A DNA stretch of 64,000 bases from Mycobacteroides franklinii (GCF_002013895.1 NZ_MAFQ01000006.1:372001-436000); one strand, 5' to 3'. Shown: positions 53,186 through 62,467, counted from the stretch's first letter. The notes: generated by a model not told the origin, from the letters alone. A program made the numbers and translations.

Positions 53186-53971
53186 CTACTCGAAAGCCAG
53201 TCGGACCGAACCAAGTCCGGCGAACTCGGCGATAAACTCGTCCCCCGGATGCGCGTCGAACGCCCGCGTGCACGAACCCGGCAGTACCACGTCACCGGCC
53301 CGCAGACGTACCCCGAACGAGGCCACCTTGCGCGCCAGCCATGCCACCGATGTCACCGGATTACCCAGCACCGCATCGCTTCTACCTTCGGCCAACTTCT
53401 CGCCGTTGCAGGTCAGCACCGCATCGATCGACTTAATGTCGATATCTTTTGGCGAAACCCGTTGCTTGCCAATGACAAACCCCGCAGAGGACGCGTTGTC
53501 GGCGATGGTGTCGCAAATCTTGATCTGCCAGTTGGTGATCCGGCTGTCCACTACCTCGATGGACGGTACGTACGCCGCAGTCGCCGCCAGTACGTCGTCC
53601 TCGGTGCAGTCTTCGCCGGGCAGATCAGCGGCCAGGATGAACCCGACCTCCACCTCTACCCGCGGGAACAGGAACTTGGACGCCGACGCCGCAACATCCT
53701 CGAACAACTCCATATCGGCCAACAGGTGCCCGTAGTCCGGTTCGTGGACACCCATCATCTTCTGCATCGCCTCGGACGATAGGCCCACCTTGTGCCCGAC
53801 GACCTTGGCTCCGTCCGCTAGGCGGGAACGAATATTCATCAGCTGGATCTCATAGGCGTCGACCACGTCGAAATCCGGATGCGTGTCGGTGGGTGGCGCG
53901 ATCGCCACCCGGGTGCGCTCGGCCTCGGCCAGATCGGCCGCGATGGCATCGCGAACTTCGGGGTTGAGCAT
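53186..53971 (-). CDS. hsaE: 2-Hydroxypenta-2,4-dienoate hydratase-type enzyme
   Basis: 261 residues. MhpD/TodG-like fold with [18 protein letters not shown], the metal-binding glutamates in [12 protein letters not shown] and C-terminal [16 protein letters not shown]. Hydrates the dienoate formed from the cholesterol A/B-ring remnant before HsaF. ATG at 53969-53971 shares its last base with the stop of the flavoprotein gene (TAATG), so translation is coupled. Confidence 0.94.
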   Translation of the reverse strand: MLNPEVRDAIAADLAEAERTRVAIAPPTDTHPDFDVVDAYEIQLMNIRSRLADGAKVVGHKVGLSSEAMQKMMGVHEPDYGHLLADMELFEDVAASASKFLFPRVEVEVGFILAADLPGEDCTEDDVLAATAAYVPSIEVVDSRITNWQIKICDTIADNASSAGFVIGKQRVSPKDIDIKSIDAVLTCNGEKLAEGRSDAVLGNPVTSVAWLARKVASFGVRLRAGDVVLPGSCTRAFDAHPGDEFIAEFAGLGSVRLAFE

Positions 53972-55578
53972 TATGACCGCCTTACTGTGTCTAATCGGGA
54001 CTCGGTCCCGGCCCGGCGCCCGGAGAAGACGCAGTCGGCCAGGGACAATCCGCTCACATACGAATTGGAGCAGATACCCACCGCCGCACGCCCGGCGGCA
54101 TAGAGCCCCGGGATCGCCGTGCCCGATGTGGTCTGCACGGCACCAGTCTCCTCGTCCACCACCAGCCCGCCAAGAGTCAGCATGGGACACGGATTCAGCA
54201 TGCTGGTCTTGATGGACACGTTGAACAGATAGAACGGCCCCTGCCCGATGGGGACCCTAATGTCGTCGGGTTTCCCCAAGGGATCCGGAGTGCCGTCGGC
54301 GATGGCCTGGTTGTGTTCGGATACGGTGCGCGCGAGCGCATCCGGATCGATACCCGCCTTGGCGGCCAGTTCTTCGATGGATCCGGCCTTCTTGCGGCCC
54401 ACGTTGAGGAACGCCTCGGCCTGAATGCGCTGGAACCACAGCGTCTGCGAACCCAACTGCTGGCGGGCCCGTTTCACCAATGCCTTGTCGGCCACCAAGT
54501 ACCCGACGCCGCCGGCCTTCTGCACGATCGCCTTGCCCAGCGCGGCGCCATAGCGCGACTCGTCAACCATCCTCTGCCCCTTGGCATCCACCAGCAACGA
54601 GCCGAGGAACGCCGCAGGCGGCACGATGAATCGCCACGCCGAGATCTCGTCGAGGTGCCCGGTGGCCGCGTTCAACGGCTCGGCGAGCTTCAGCGCGGTT
54701 CCGTCGTCACCGGCAGTGCCCAGCTCCAACCCGTCCAGGTAGGCCGGGGCATATCGCCGCACCAACTCGCGATTGGCGATGAACCCACCCGAGGACAGAA
54801 TCACCCCGTCATTGGCACGGATCTCAAATGGTCTGGCGAACCGGCGTTCCAACGCGTACGCGGGACCCTCCAACGCCTTTCGCATCGGCGGGTAGTAGAT
54901 GCCCGGCTTGGTCGCGTAGTCGGTGAGCCGCGAATACAGCCGCCGGACCCAGCCCGGCGCATCCTTCAGCGTCATCCCCCGCACCCCGACCACGCGACCG
55001 TCCTCGACGATCAGGTCGGTGACCCGGGTCTGCCGCCACACATCGGCGCCCAAACGCTCCGCGGAGGCTGCCAACGGCGCGAACAACGCCTTGCCGGACA
55101 CGCCCCGGCCAAAGGCCCGATGCCCGCGCTGACGGGGCGGCGTGGCAGCACGCGCCATGCCTGAGGATTCGCTGCCAGAAAAGTAGAGGTAGTAGTCGTT
55201 GGTGGGGTACGAAGTCTTGAACGGGGCCAGCGAACCTTCGAACGGAACTCCGTAACCTTGTAGCCAATCCAGGGTGTCGACGCTACCGTCGACGAACTTC
55301 TGCAGCGTCTCGGGTTTGACGGCGTCTCCGACCTCCAATTGGAGGTATTCCAGCATCAGCTCCGGGGTGTCCTCGACGCCCGCGTCACGCTGAATGTTGG
55401 TGCCCCCACCGGCGTAATAAATACCCCCTGAAATGGCAGAAGCCCCACCACCGCCGAATCGCTCCAGGACGGCCACCGACGCCCCACGCTCCAGGGCAGC
55501 GAGCGCGGCTGATGCTCCCGCCACCCCGTATCCGACAATGACGACATCGGCCGACGGCATGTCCGAACGACCCGGCAC
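53971..55578 (-). CDS. KstD/fumarate-reductase-type flavoprotein in the hsa operon
   Basis: 535 residues. FAD-binding VVIVGYGVAGASAALAAL near the N-terminus and a C-terminal PGLYAAGRAAVGICSNSYVSG that completes the flavin site, as in 3-ketosteroid dehydrogenases. It is distinct from the divergent KstD: the catalytic region differs and the two align only loosely. It leads the hsaE-hsaG-hsaF operon, so a steroid or steroid-remnant dehydrogenation step is likely. Start chosen at GTG 55576-55578, which has GAGGGAGG 4 nt upstream; ATG 55560 and ATG 55617 are alternatives. Confidence 0.82.
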   Translation of the reverse strand: MPGRSDMPSADVVIVGYGVAGASAALAALERGASVAVLERFGGGGASAISGGIYYAGGGTNIQRDAGVEDTPELMLEYLQLEVGDAVKPETLQKFVDGSVDTLDWLQGYGVPFEGSLAPFKTSYPTNDYYLYFSGSESSGMARAATPPRQRGHRAFGRGVSGKALFAPLAASAERLGADVWRQTRVTDLIVEDGRVVGVRGMTLKDAPGWVRRLYSRLTDYATKPGIYYPPMRKALEGPAYALERRFARPFEIRANDGVILSSGGFIANRELVRRYAPAYLDGLELGTAGDDGTALKLAEPLNAATGHLDEISAWRFIVPPAAFLGSLLVDAKGQRMVDESRYGAALGKAIVQKAGGVGYLVADKALVKRARQQLGSQTLWFQRIQAEAFLNVGRKKAGSIEELAAKAGIDPDALARTVSEHNQAIADGTPDPLGKPDDIRVPIGQGPFYLFNVSIKTSMLNPCPMLTLGGLVVDEETGAVQTTSGTAIPGLYAAGRAAVGICSNSYVSGLSLADCVFSGRRAGTESRLDTVRRS

Positions 55579-55604
55579 GGGGCCTCCCTCATCGTCATAA
55601 AGCA

Positions 55605-55628
55605 AAAACAGCAACATGTTTCTGTTTT
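55605..55628. promoter_or_regulatory. 24-bp near-perfect palindrome between divergent steroid genes
   Basis: Left half AAAACAGCAACA (55605-55616) and right half TGTTTCTGTTTT (55617-55628) are reverse complements except for one base pair. It lies 27 bp upstream of the flavoprotein start. Its core AACATGTT shares the AACnnGTT centre of KstR sites but the outer T and A of that consensus are absent. It is a strong candidate operator of a second regulator or a divergent KstR site. Confidence 0.7.
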
Positions 55629-55699
55629 CACCGCAACATCACAGTGTCCAGGCGGCGAAACCACTGGCCAACGCTGGTAGCGCCAGGCCGCCTCAATTC

Positions 55700-55713
55700 T
55701 ATAACGTGTTCTA
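55700..55713. promoter_or_regulatory. KstR-type operator upstream of kstD
   Basis: TATAACGTGTTCTA matches the KstR consensus TnnAACnnGTTnnA at every defined position. It ends one base before the kstD ATG (55715), and its TATAAC half would also be the -10 element. If so, the transcript is leaderless and the repressor blocks the promoter directly. Confidence 0.85.
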
Positions 55714-55714
55714 C

Positions 55715-57394
55715 ATGACTGAGCAGGAGTACGACGTCGTCGTCGTCGGGAGTGGTGGCGCCGGCATGGTTGCGGCGCTCACCGCGGCACACAACGGGCT
55801 GAGCACCGTACTGATCGAAAAGGCCCCTCACTTCGGTGGATCGACCGCCCGTTCCGGGGGTGGCGTCTGGATCCCCAACAACGAGGTCCTCAAGAAGGCC
55901 CGCCAGACCGATACCCCGGAGGCCGCCCGCGAGTACCTCTACAACATCATCGGCGACGTCGTTCCACGCGAGAAGATCGACACCTACCTCGATCGCGGGC
56001 CGGAGATGCTCTCGTTCGTGCTCGCGAACTCCCCGTTGAAGCTCGACTGGGTACCCAACTACTCCGATTACTATCCCGAGGCACCCGGCGGGCGTGCCGC
56101 CGGACGCTCGGTGGAACCAAAGCCTTTCGACGCCAAGAAGCTTGGCGACGAACTGCCCAATCTGGAGCCGCCGTACGGCAAGGTTCCGCTGAATGTCGTC
56201 GTGCGCCAGCAGGATTACGTGCGCCTGAATCAGCTCAAGCGCCACCCGCGTGGTGTGCTGCGCAGCTTGCGGGTGGGTGTGCGCACCTTCTGGGCACAGG
56301 GCACCGGCAAGAAGCTTGTCGGCATGGGACGGGCACTGTCGGCCGCACTGCGCATCGGCCTGCGCGACGCCGGGGTCCCGGTCAAGCTCAACACCGCGCT
56401 CACCGACCTCTACATCGAGAACGGCACCGTCAAGGGCGTCTACGTGCGTGAAGCGGGCACTCCCGAAGCCGCCGAGCCGACGGTCATCAAGGCGCGCAAG
56501 GGCGTCATCCTGGCATCCGGCGGTTTCGAGCACAACGAGCAGATGCGGGTGAAATACCAGCGCGCCCCCATCACCAACGAGTGGACCGTGGGCGCCAAGG
56601 CCAACACCGGTGACGGCATCCTGGCCGCCGAAAAGCTAGGTGCTGCACTAGAATTCATGGAGGACTCGTGGTGGGGCCCGACCGTGCCACTGGTCGGCCG
56701 TCCGTGGTTCGCGCTGTCCGAACGCAACTCCCCCGGTTCCATCATCGTCAACTCTTCGGGCAAGCGCTTCATGAACGAGTCGCTGCCCTATGTCGAGGCC
56801 ACCCATCGCATGTACGGCGGCCAGTACGGCCAGGGCCCCGGACCGGGCGAGAACCTGCCCGCATGGCTCGTGTTCGACCAGGAGTACCGCAACCGGTACA
56901 TCTTCGCCGGATTGCAGCCGGGACAAAAGATTCCGAGCAAGTGGATCGAGTCCGGCGTCATCGTCAAGGCCGACACCATAGAGGCGTTGGCGGAACTCAC
57001 GAACCTCCCCGTCGACGCGTTGGTACAGACCGTCGAGCGGTTCAACGGTTTCGCCCGCAGCGGTGTCGACGAAGACTTTGGCCGTGGCAAGAGCGCCTAC
57101 GACCGTTACTACGGCGACCCCACCAACAAGCCCAACCCCAACTTGGGAGCGATTGCGAAGGGTCCGTTCTATGCGGCCAAGATGGTGCCGGGCGACCTGG
57201 GCACCAAGGGGGGCGTGCGCACCGATATCCAGGGCCGTGTGCTGCGCGACGACAACAGCATCATCGAAGGTCTTTACGCCGCAGGCAATGTCAGCACCCC
57301 GGTGATGGGGCACACCTACGCCGGCCCGGGCGCCACCATCGGCCCGGCCATGACGTGGGGTTACCTCGCCGCGCTCGATATCGCCGGGAAGTAG
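55715..57394 (+). CDS. kstD: 3-Ketosteroid delta-1-dehydrogenase
   Basis: 559 residues. FAD motif VVVVGSGGAGMVAALTAAHNG, then GGGVWIPNN, catalytic-region YRNRYIFAG and the C-terminal MGHTYAGPGATIGPAMTWGY typical of KstD (Rv3537). Introduces the C1-C2 double bond of the steroid A ring, an early step before ring opening. ATG 55715 follows the KstR operator immediately; longer frame upstream would include the operator. Directly followed by chsH3 (9 bp). Confidence 0.95.
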   Translation: MTEQEYDVVVVGSGGAGMVAALTAAHNGLSTVLIEKAPHFGGSTARSGGGVWIPNNEVLKKARQTDTPEAAREYLYNIIGDVVPREKIDTYLDRGPEMLSFVLANSPLKLDWVPNYSDYYPEAPGGRAAGRSVEPKPFDAKKLGDELPNLEPPYGKVPLNVVVRQQDYVRLNQLKRHPRGVLRSLRVGVRTFWAQGTGKKLVGMGRALSAALRIGLRDAGVPVKLNTALTDLYIENGTVKGVYVREAGTPEAAEPTVIKARKGVILASGGFEHNEQMRVKYQRAPITNEWTVGAKANTGDGILAAEKLGAALEFMEDSWWGPTVPLVGRPWFALSERNSPGSIIVNSSGKRFMNESLPYVEATHRMYGGQYGQGPGPGENLPAWLVFDQEYRNRYIFAGLQPGQKIPSKWIESGVIVKADTIEALAELTNLPVDALVQTVERFNGFARSGVDEDFGRGKSAYDRYYGDPTNKPNPNLGAIAKGPFYAAKMVPGDLGTKGGVRTDIQGRVLRDDNSIIEGLYAAGNVSTPVMGHTYAGPGATIGPAMTWGYLAALDIAGK

Positions 57395-57403
57395 GGTCCG
57401 TTC

Positions 57404-58261
57404 ATGCCGATCAACGTCGATATCGCTCTGGGTGCTGCCACCCCGGCCGCCGAATTCTCGTGGACCGCGTCCGATGTGCAGCTCTATCACCTGGCAATCG
57501 GTGCGGGAGCCGATCCGGTGAGCGAAACCGAGCTGCGCTACCTGCAGGACAAGACCCCACAGGTGCTGCCCACCTTCGCGACCGTCGCCTCCGGTTTCCA
57601 CACGGTGGAGCCGCCCAAGGTGTCATTCCCGGGTATCGAGATCGACCTGGCCAAGATCCTGCACGGCACCGAGCAGGTGACCGCACACCGGCCCTTGCCC
57701 GCTTCGGGCTCCGCTCGCTCGGAGGGCAAGGTCGTGGAGATCTGGGACAAGGGCAAGGCTGCTGTCATCGTCACGGAGACAACGACTTCCGATGACCAGG
57801 GGCCACTCTGGACCATCCGGCGTTCCATCTTCGCGCGCGGTGAGGGCGGCTTCGGCGGCGAGCGCGGACCGTCTGCCTCCGGCGCAACCCCGGATCGCAA
57901 CCCGGATATCGAAGTCTCGACGCACATCCTGCCGCAGCAGGCATTGCTGTACCGACTCTGCGGTGACCGCAACCCGCTCCATTCCGACCCCGCCTTCGCG
58001 GCGGCGGCGGGCTTCCCGCGTCCGATCCTGCATGGCCTCTGCAGCTACGGCGTGGTATGCAAGGCGGCGGTCGACGCGGCACTCGACGGCGATGCCTCGC
58101 GGGTGACGTCCTATGCCGCGAAGTTCGCGGGTGTGGTGTTCCCGGGCGAGACGCTCAAGACCCGTATCTGGAAGGAAGACGGCAAGCTGCTGATCTCGGC
58201 GGTCGTGGCCGAACGTGAGGACGCCCCCGCGTTGGCCGACGTTGAGCTGCTGCACACGTAG
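57404..58261 (+). CDS. MaoC-type enoyl-CoA hydratase (Rv3538/ChsH3-like)
   Basis: 285 residues, double hot-dog. The C-terminal hydratase motif reads LYRLCGDRNPLHSDPAFAAAAGFPRPILHG. Rv3538, its counterpart next to kstD, was first called Hsd4B and later proposed as a side-chain enoyl-CoA hydratase (ChsH3). Start ATG 57404. Ordinary length. Ends 9 bp before a convergent membrane-protein gene. Confidence 0.92.
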   Translation: MPINVDIALGAATPAAEFSWTASDVQLYHLAIGAGADPVSETELRYLQDKTPQVLPTFATVASGFHTVEPPKVSFPGIEIDLAKILHGTEQVTAHRPLPASGSARSEGKVVEIWDKGKAAVIVTETTTSDDQGPLWTIRRSIFARGEGGFGGERGPSASGATPDRNPDIEVSTHILPQQALLYRLCGDRNPLHSDPAFAAAAGFPRPILHGLCSYGVVCKAAVDAALDGDASRVTSYAAKFAGVVFPGETLKTRIWKEDGKLLISAVVAEREDAPALADVELLHT

Positions 58262-58270
58262 CGGCCCCGG

Positions 58271-59029
58271 CTAGTGCCACCGTAAACCGCGGTAGCGATG
58301 CACACCCAGCGCGAGTGCGGTGCCGACAGTCCACACCGCGATGCCCAGGCCGAGCTCCAGTAGGGAGCGCTCGGTGAGGGGCATGGAATGGAAAACGTTG
58401 CGCCCGAATATCGCTCGCGGGATACCGCCCACCGGCGCCACGAGGTAGTAGACGCCGTACGGCAGGGCCAGATAAACGAGCCATCGCACGGTGGCCAGCA
58501 GGTCACCGCGTTGCCGCCACCGTTCGCGCAGTGGCTGGGCCGCCATGGGCAGCAGCACCGACACCAGATTGCCCAGGCCCAGCCAGCTCACGATGTGCAC
58601 GGCGACATCGGGCACTGTGATCGCGGTCTGGGTTGCCTGCTGGCGGTGAACGGTCAGGACAGCCGTGAGCATGAGCGTCGGCAATCCGGCGACAAGAAAC
58701 AGTGCGATGTTCTTGACGAGCAAGACGTGCAGAAGAGACCGATGCCCTCGCAGCGCGTGCCTGACCCGATCGGCATCCAGACCCAGCATGTTGGTCACGG
58801 ACACATCGGCAAAGATGAACATGGCGAAGTACATGCCGACCAGCAGCGCCCAGTCGCGCTTGCGCCCGTGTTGGGCGATGGGCTGCCAGATGATCAGGTA
58901 GGCGATCGACAGCGCCAGGTTCAGTCCCAACCCCTCGAGCCATCGCCGTGGCGGCCGAAAGGTCTCGGCGAGGTCCCTGAGCAGGCGAGTCGGTACGCGT
59001 GCCGCGGTGGCAGCCTCCCGATACGTCAT
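58271..59029 (-). CDS. Membrane protein, ABC-2-permease-like
   Basis: 252 residues with about six membrane helices (first near 34-50) and an N-terminal cytoplasmic segment (MTYREAATAARVPTRLLRDL). The LGLDADRVRHALRGH loop between helices recalls ABC-2-type permeases that carry the same conserved loop. No ATPase gene is near. ATG 59027-59029 is selected; the longer frame to 59143 runs into the amidase promoter. Role in steroid metabolism not evident. Confidence 0.6.
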   Translation of the reverse strand: MTYREAATAARVPTRLLRDLAETFRPPRRWLEGLGLNLALSIAYLIIWQPIAQHGRKRDWALLVGMYFAMFIFADVSVTNMLGLDADRVRHALRGHRSLLHVLLVKNIALFLVAGLPTLMLTAVLTVHRQQATQTAITVPDVAVHIVSWLGLGNLVSVLLPMAAQPLRERWRQRGDLLATVRWLVYLALPYGVYYLVAPVGGIPRAIFGRNVFHSMPLTERSLLELGLGIAVWTVGTALALGVHRYRGLRWH

Positions 59030-59154
59030 CGGCCAAGCATTGCCCGGCTTTCTGTCAGAAAGCTGTGACTGCGATACGGTCTCGTCTCGGTCACAGTTCA
59101 GCCGAGCCACATGTCCGAGTCCCGTACCCCAGGTTCGGGGCATACCTTTCCCGC

Positions 59155-59934
59155 GTGCAGACCTCCCCGTGCGGTCCCGCCAAGCGGTCCCGCTGCCTCT
59201 CGCGACGTGATGTCCTCAAGTACGCCTCGAGCGTGCCCGTCCTGTTGAGCATGCCTGCCATGCTGTCCACCGCCGCACTGGCGCACGCATCCCCCATCGC
59301 GGGCAAGATCGTCTTCCTCGATCCCGGCCATAACGGCGCCAACGACAGCTCGATCACCCGGCAGGTCAGCGACGGCCGGGGACGCACCAAGGACTGCCAG
59401 ACCAGCGGCACCGCAACCGACGCCGGCTTTCCCGAGCACACCTTCAACTGGAACGTGGTGTTGCACATCCGCCAGGCTCTTACCGTGGCCGGGGTGCGCA
59501 CCGCGCTCTCACGCGGTAACGACAACGCACTCGGACCATGCATCGATCAGCGTGCCGCTACGGGCAACTCCCTGAAGCCCGACGCGATCGTCAGCATCCA
59601 TGCCGACGGCGGCCCCCGCGACGGCCGAGGATTTCACGTCAACTACTCGAATCCACCGATCAACGAGGCGCAGGGGGCCCCGACGCTGCGCTTGGCCAGC
59701 ACGATGCGAGACCAACTCAAGGCCTCGGGATTCCAGCCGTCGACCTATCGCGGAAACGACGGCCTCTACGGACGTTCCGACCTGGCCGGCCTGAACCTGG
59801 CCCAGTACCCGGCAATCCTCATCGAATGCGGAAACATGAAGAACAGCGACGACGCCGCCATACTGTCCAGTTCCGATGGCCAGGCCCGGCTGGCAGCGGC
59901 GATCGCGCAGGGTATAGCCAGATTCCTGAGTTAG
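59155..59934 (+). CDS. ami1: N-acetylmuramoyl-L-alanine amidase, Tat/Sec-exported (Ami1/Rv3717-like)
   Basis: 259 residues. A twin-arginine-type signal (SRRDVLKYASSVPVLLSM) precedes an AHA cleavage region. The amidase_3 catalytic domain has IVFLDPGHNG (zinc His), FPEHTFNWN (zinc Glu), AIVSIHADGGP (zinc His) and ILIECGNMKN (catalytic Glu). It matches Rv3717/Ami1 almost block for block. Cleaves stem peptides from peptidoglycan during remodelling. GTG 59155. Convergent with ltp2 (3 bp gap). Confidence 0.92.
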   Translation: MQTSPCGPAKRSRCLSRRDVLKYASSVPVLLSMPAMLSTAALAHASPIAGKIVFLDPGHNGANDSSITRQVSDGRGRTKDCQTSGTATDAGFPEHTFNWNVVLHIRQALTVAGVRTALSRGNDNALGPCIDQRAATGNSLKPDAIVSIHADGGPRDGRGFHVNYSNPPINEAQGAPTLRLASTMRDQLKASGFQPSTYRGNDGLYGRSDLAGLNLAQYPAILIECGNMKNSDDAAILSSSDGQARLAAAIAQGIARFLS

Positions 59935-59937
59935 TCG

Positions 59938-61098
59938 TTATCCCAGGATGAGGCCGGACGTCGGCACTCCGGTGCCCGCGGTGACGAGCACGTGCTCGAC
60001 GTTGGGTACCTGGTTGACCGATGTGCCGCGGAGCTGACGCACACCCTCGGCGATGCCGTTCATACCGTGGATGTAGGCCTCACCGAGCTGACCACCGTGC
60101 GTGTTGATCGGCAGCTTGCCGCCCAGCTCGATGGCGCCGTGGGCGATGAAATCCTTGGCCTCGCCCTTACCGCAGAAGCCCAGTTCTTCTAGCTGCAGCA
60201 GCGTGTAGGGCGTGAAGTGGTCGTACAGGATCGCGGTCTGAATGTCATTGGGCGTCAGGCCCGATTGACCCCACAGCTGCCGACCGACCAGACCCATCTC
60301 GGGCAGGCCGAGCTCGTCGCGGTAGTACGAGTACATGGTGAACTGGTCCTCGCCCGAACCCTGCGCGGCGGCTTCGATGACCACCGGCCGATTCTTGAGG
60401 TCCTTCGCTCGCTCCGGCGTGGTCACCACGATCGCCACCCCGCCATCGCTTTCCTGGCAGCAGTCCAGCAGCCGCACCGGATCGGCGATCATCCGCGAAT
60501 TCTGGTGGTCCTCGATGGTGATCGGCTTGCCGTAGAAGAAAGCCTTCGGGTTGGTCGCGGCATGCTTGCGATCGGCCACCGATACGGCGCCGAAATCTGC
60601 ACTTGTGGCCCCGTATTCATGCATGTACCGGCGAGCGATCATCGCCACCGAGGCCGCCGGCGTGCTCAGCCCGTGCGGATACGACCAGCTGTATTCCACG
60701 CCGCGCGAGTCGGCGGTCGAGCTCAGTCCGGTCATCACCTGGCCGAACCGGAACTCCGAGCGTTCGTTGAAGGCCCGGTATGCGACAACGACTTCCGCAA
60801 CACCAGCGGCTACCGCCAACGCGGCCTGCTGCACGGTCGCGGCCGCGGCCCCGCCGCCGTACCCGATCTGGCTGAAAAATTTCAGCTCGCCGATACCGGT
60901 GGCACGCGCGACAGCCGTCTCGAGATTCGAGTCCATGGTGAAGGTCACCAAGCCGTCGACATCCGACGGTGACAGCCCCGCATCGTCGAGGGCATCGAGC
61001 ACTGCTTCGGCCGCCAGCCTCAGCTCGGATCGTCCTGACTTCTTCGAGAAGTCGGTGGCGCCGATACCGGCAATGCTCGCCTTACCCGACAAGCTCAC
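59938..61098 (-). CDS. ltp2: Thiolase-fold retro-aldolase Ltp2
   Basis: 386 residues, the same length as Ltp2 (Rv3540c). Thiolase fold with DGLVTFTM, a GGGAAAATVQQAALAV core and INTHGGQLGEAYIHGMNG. Classic thiolase cysteine is not in its usual context; Ltp2 enzymes act as aldolases that split the C22-hydroxylated side chain from 17-HOPC-CoA to propionyl-CoA and a C19 steroid. GTG 61096-61098 overlaps the chsH1 stop (GTGA). Confidence 0.94.
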   Translation of the reverse strand: MSLSGKASIAGIGATDFSKKSGRSELRLAAEAVLDALDDAGLSPSDVDGLVTFTMDSNLETAVARATGIGELKFFSQIGYGGGAAAATVQQAALAVAAGVAEVVVAYRAFNERSEFRFGQVMTGLSSTADSRGVEYSWSYPHGLSTPAASVAMIARRYMHEYGATSADFGAVSVADRKHAATNPKAFFYGKPITIEDHQNSRMIADPVRLLDCCQESDGGVAIVVTTPERAKDLKNRPVVIEAAAQGSGEDQFTMYSYYRDELGLPEMGLVGRQLWGQSGLTPNDIQTAILYDHFTPYTLLQLEELGFCGKGEAKDFIAHGAIELGGKLPINTHGGQLGEAYIHGMNGIAEGVRQLRGTSVNQVPNVEHVLVTAGTGVPTSGLILG

Positions 61099-61520
61099 GC
61101 GCTCGCTCCGATCGTCAGCGTGACCTTGGCGGTGACGTGTGCGCCAAGGCTGTTGTTGCCCACCACATCCACTTCCACAACACCGTCTTCGACGGACGTC
61201 ACCTCGCCGGTGAACACCGTGGTGTCGTAGGCATACCACGGCACACCCAGGCGCAGCGAAATCGATTTCACGCGGGCGGAAGGTCCGGCCCAGTCGGTGA
61301 CGAACCGCTCGACCAGACCGGTGTCGGACAGGATGTTGATGAAGATGTCCTTGGATCCCTTGGCCTGCGCCAGATCCCGATCATGGTGCACATCCTGGAA
61401 ATCGCGGGTCGCGAGCGCCGTCGACACAATGAACGTCGGGGTGCCTTCGAGTTTCAGCTCCGGCAGCTTGTCGCCAACCTCTACGTGCACTCTTTGCTCA
61501 AGTCGCTCACCGATACTCAC
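61095..61520 (-). CDS. chsH1: MaoC-type hydratase ChsH1
   Basis: 141 residues: hot-dog fold with FIVSTALATRDFQDVHHDRDLA, the motif that carries the hydratase histidine region. Pairs with ChsH2 to hydrate the steroid side chain enoyl-CoA and docks Ltp2. GTG start at 61518-61520 (VSIGERL). Overlaps ltp2 and chsH2 by 4 nt. Confidence 0.92.
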   Translation of the reverse strand: MSIGERLEQRVHVEVGDKLPELKLEGTPTFIVSTALATRDFQDVHHDRDLAQAKGSKDIFINILSDTGLVERFVTDWAGPSARVKSISLRLGVPWYAYDTTVFTGEVTSVEDGVVEVDVVGNNSLGAHVTAKVTLTIGASA

Positions 61521-62467
61521 ACTGCCTCCCAGGCGTACAGGGTCCATGCCGGGCTCTCGCCCTCGGCCGGGAAGTCCAGATAGGTGACCTGGACGGGCAA
61601 CCCGATCTGAACATCATCAGGCGAGACCCCGCGAAGCTCACCGAGCATCCGGACACCCTCTTCGAGCTCCACCAGCGCGATCACGAAAGGCAATGTGCGA
61701 CCGGGCACCTGAGGTGCGTGATGCACCACGTAGCTGTACACCGTGCCGCGGCCACTAGCCACCCGATAGGCGATCGCGGAGTCTTTGTCCTGCCATACCG
61801 CGGGAACCGGCGGATGCTGCAATGAACCGTCCGGACGTTCCTGCAGCCGCAGCTCGTGTGCCGCGACGCCCTCCCAGAAGTACGCGCTGTCGCGCGACCA
61901 CGACGGGCGCATCAGCTTCGACGGATCCAGATCCTCGGGTACGTTGACCGACTGCTTGGCACCGGGCCGGAACTTCATGATGCGCCAGTTCATTTCGTTG
62001 ACGAGCTCGTCGCCCACATGCCACTCGGCGTGGATGTTGATGAACCAGCTCTCGCCCAGAGCAGTCTGCTTCGGGCCGAAGACCTCGGTCACCTCGTTGG
62101 TGGTGGTGACCTGCTCACCCAACTGCAGGTAACGGTGATAGATCTGCTCGTAGTTGGTGGCGACCACCGACTCGTAGCCCGCCGAATCAAGCAGCTCCAT
62201 CACCAGGCCCAGCGGGTCGTCCCCGGAACGCTCGCCGTACAGCCCGGCCATGGTCCACACCTGAGCCATGGCCGGAGGCGCCACGATGCCGGGATGCCCG
62301 GCGGCCTTGGCGGCTTGTTCGTTGACGTAGATCGGGTTGCGATCCCCCATCGCCTCAACCCAATTGTTGATCATGGACTGGTTCACCGGATCCCGCGCCA
62401 AGCGAGGTGCACTGGGGCCTTCCGCCTTGATCTTGGCGAAGCCCTCCTGGATATCCACCACGGTCAT
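61517..62467 (-). CDS. chsH2: ChsH2: MaoC-like domain plus DUF35 OB domain
   Basis: 316 residues. N-terminal MaoC-like hot-dog (MGDRNPIYVNEQAAKAAGHPG at about 40-60) and C-terminal DUF35-like domain (DSAYFWEGVAAHELRLQE, PPVPAVWQ, then an OB barrel). No zinc-ribbon cysteines, as in Rv3542c. In the ChsH1-ChsH2-Ltp2 complex the DUF35 domain contacts Ltp2. ATG 62467. Overlaps both neighbours. Confidence 0.94.
   Translation of the reverse strand: MTVVDIQEGFAKIKAEGPSAPRLARDPVNQSMINNWVEAMGDRNPIYVNEQAAKAAGHPGIVAPPAMAQVWTMAGLYGERSGDDPLGLVMELLDSAGYESVVATNYEQIYHRYLQLGEQVTTTNEVTEVFGPKQTALGESWFINIHAEWHVGDELVNEMNWRIMKFRPGAKQSVNVPEDLDPSKLMRPSWSRDSAYFWEGVAAHELRLQERPDGSLQHPPVPAVWQDKDSAIAYRVASGRGTVYSYVVHHAPQVPGRTLPFVIALVELEEGVRMLGELRGVSPDDVQIGLPVQVTYLDFPAEGESPAWTLYAWEAV

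Noticed and set aside
55579..55617. Start of the KstD-like flavoprotein at ATG 55617
   Set aside because: It lies in the centre of the 24-bp palindrome and lacks a ribosome site; GTG 55578 with GAGGGAGG fits better.
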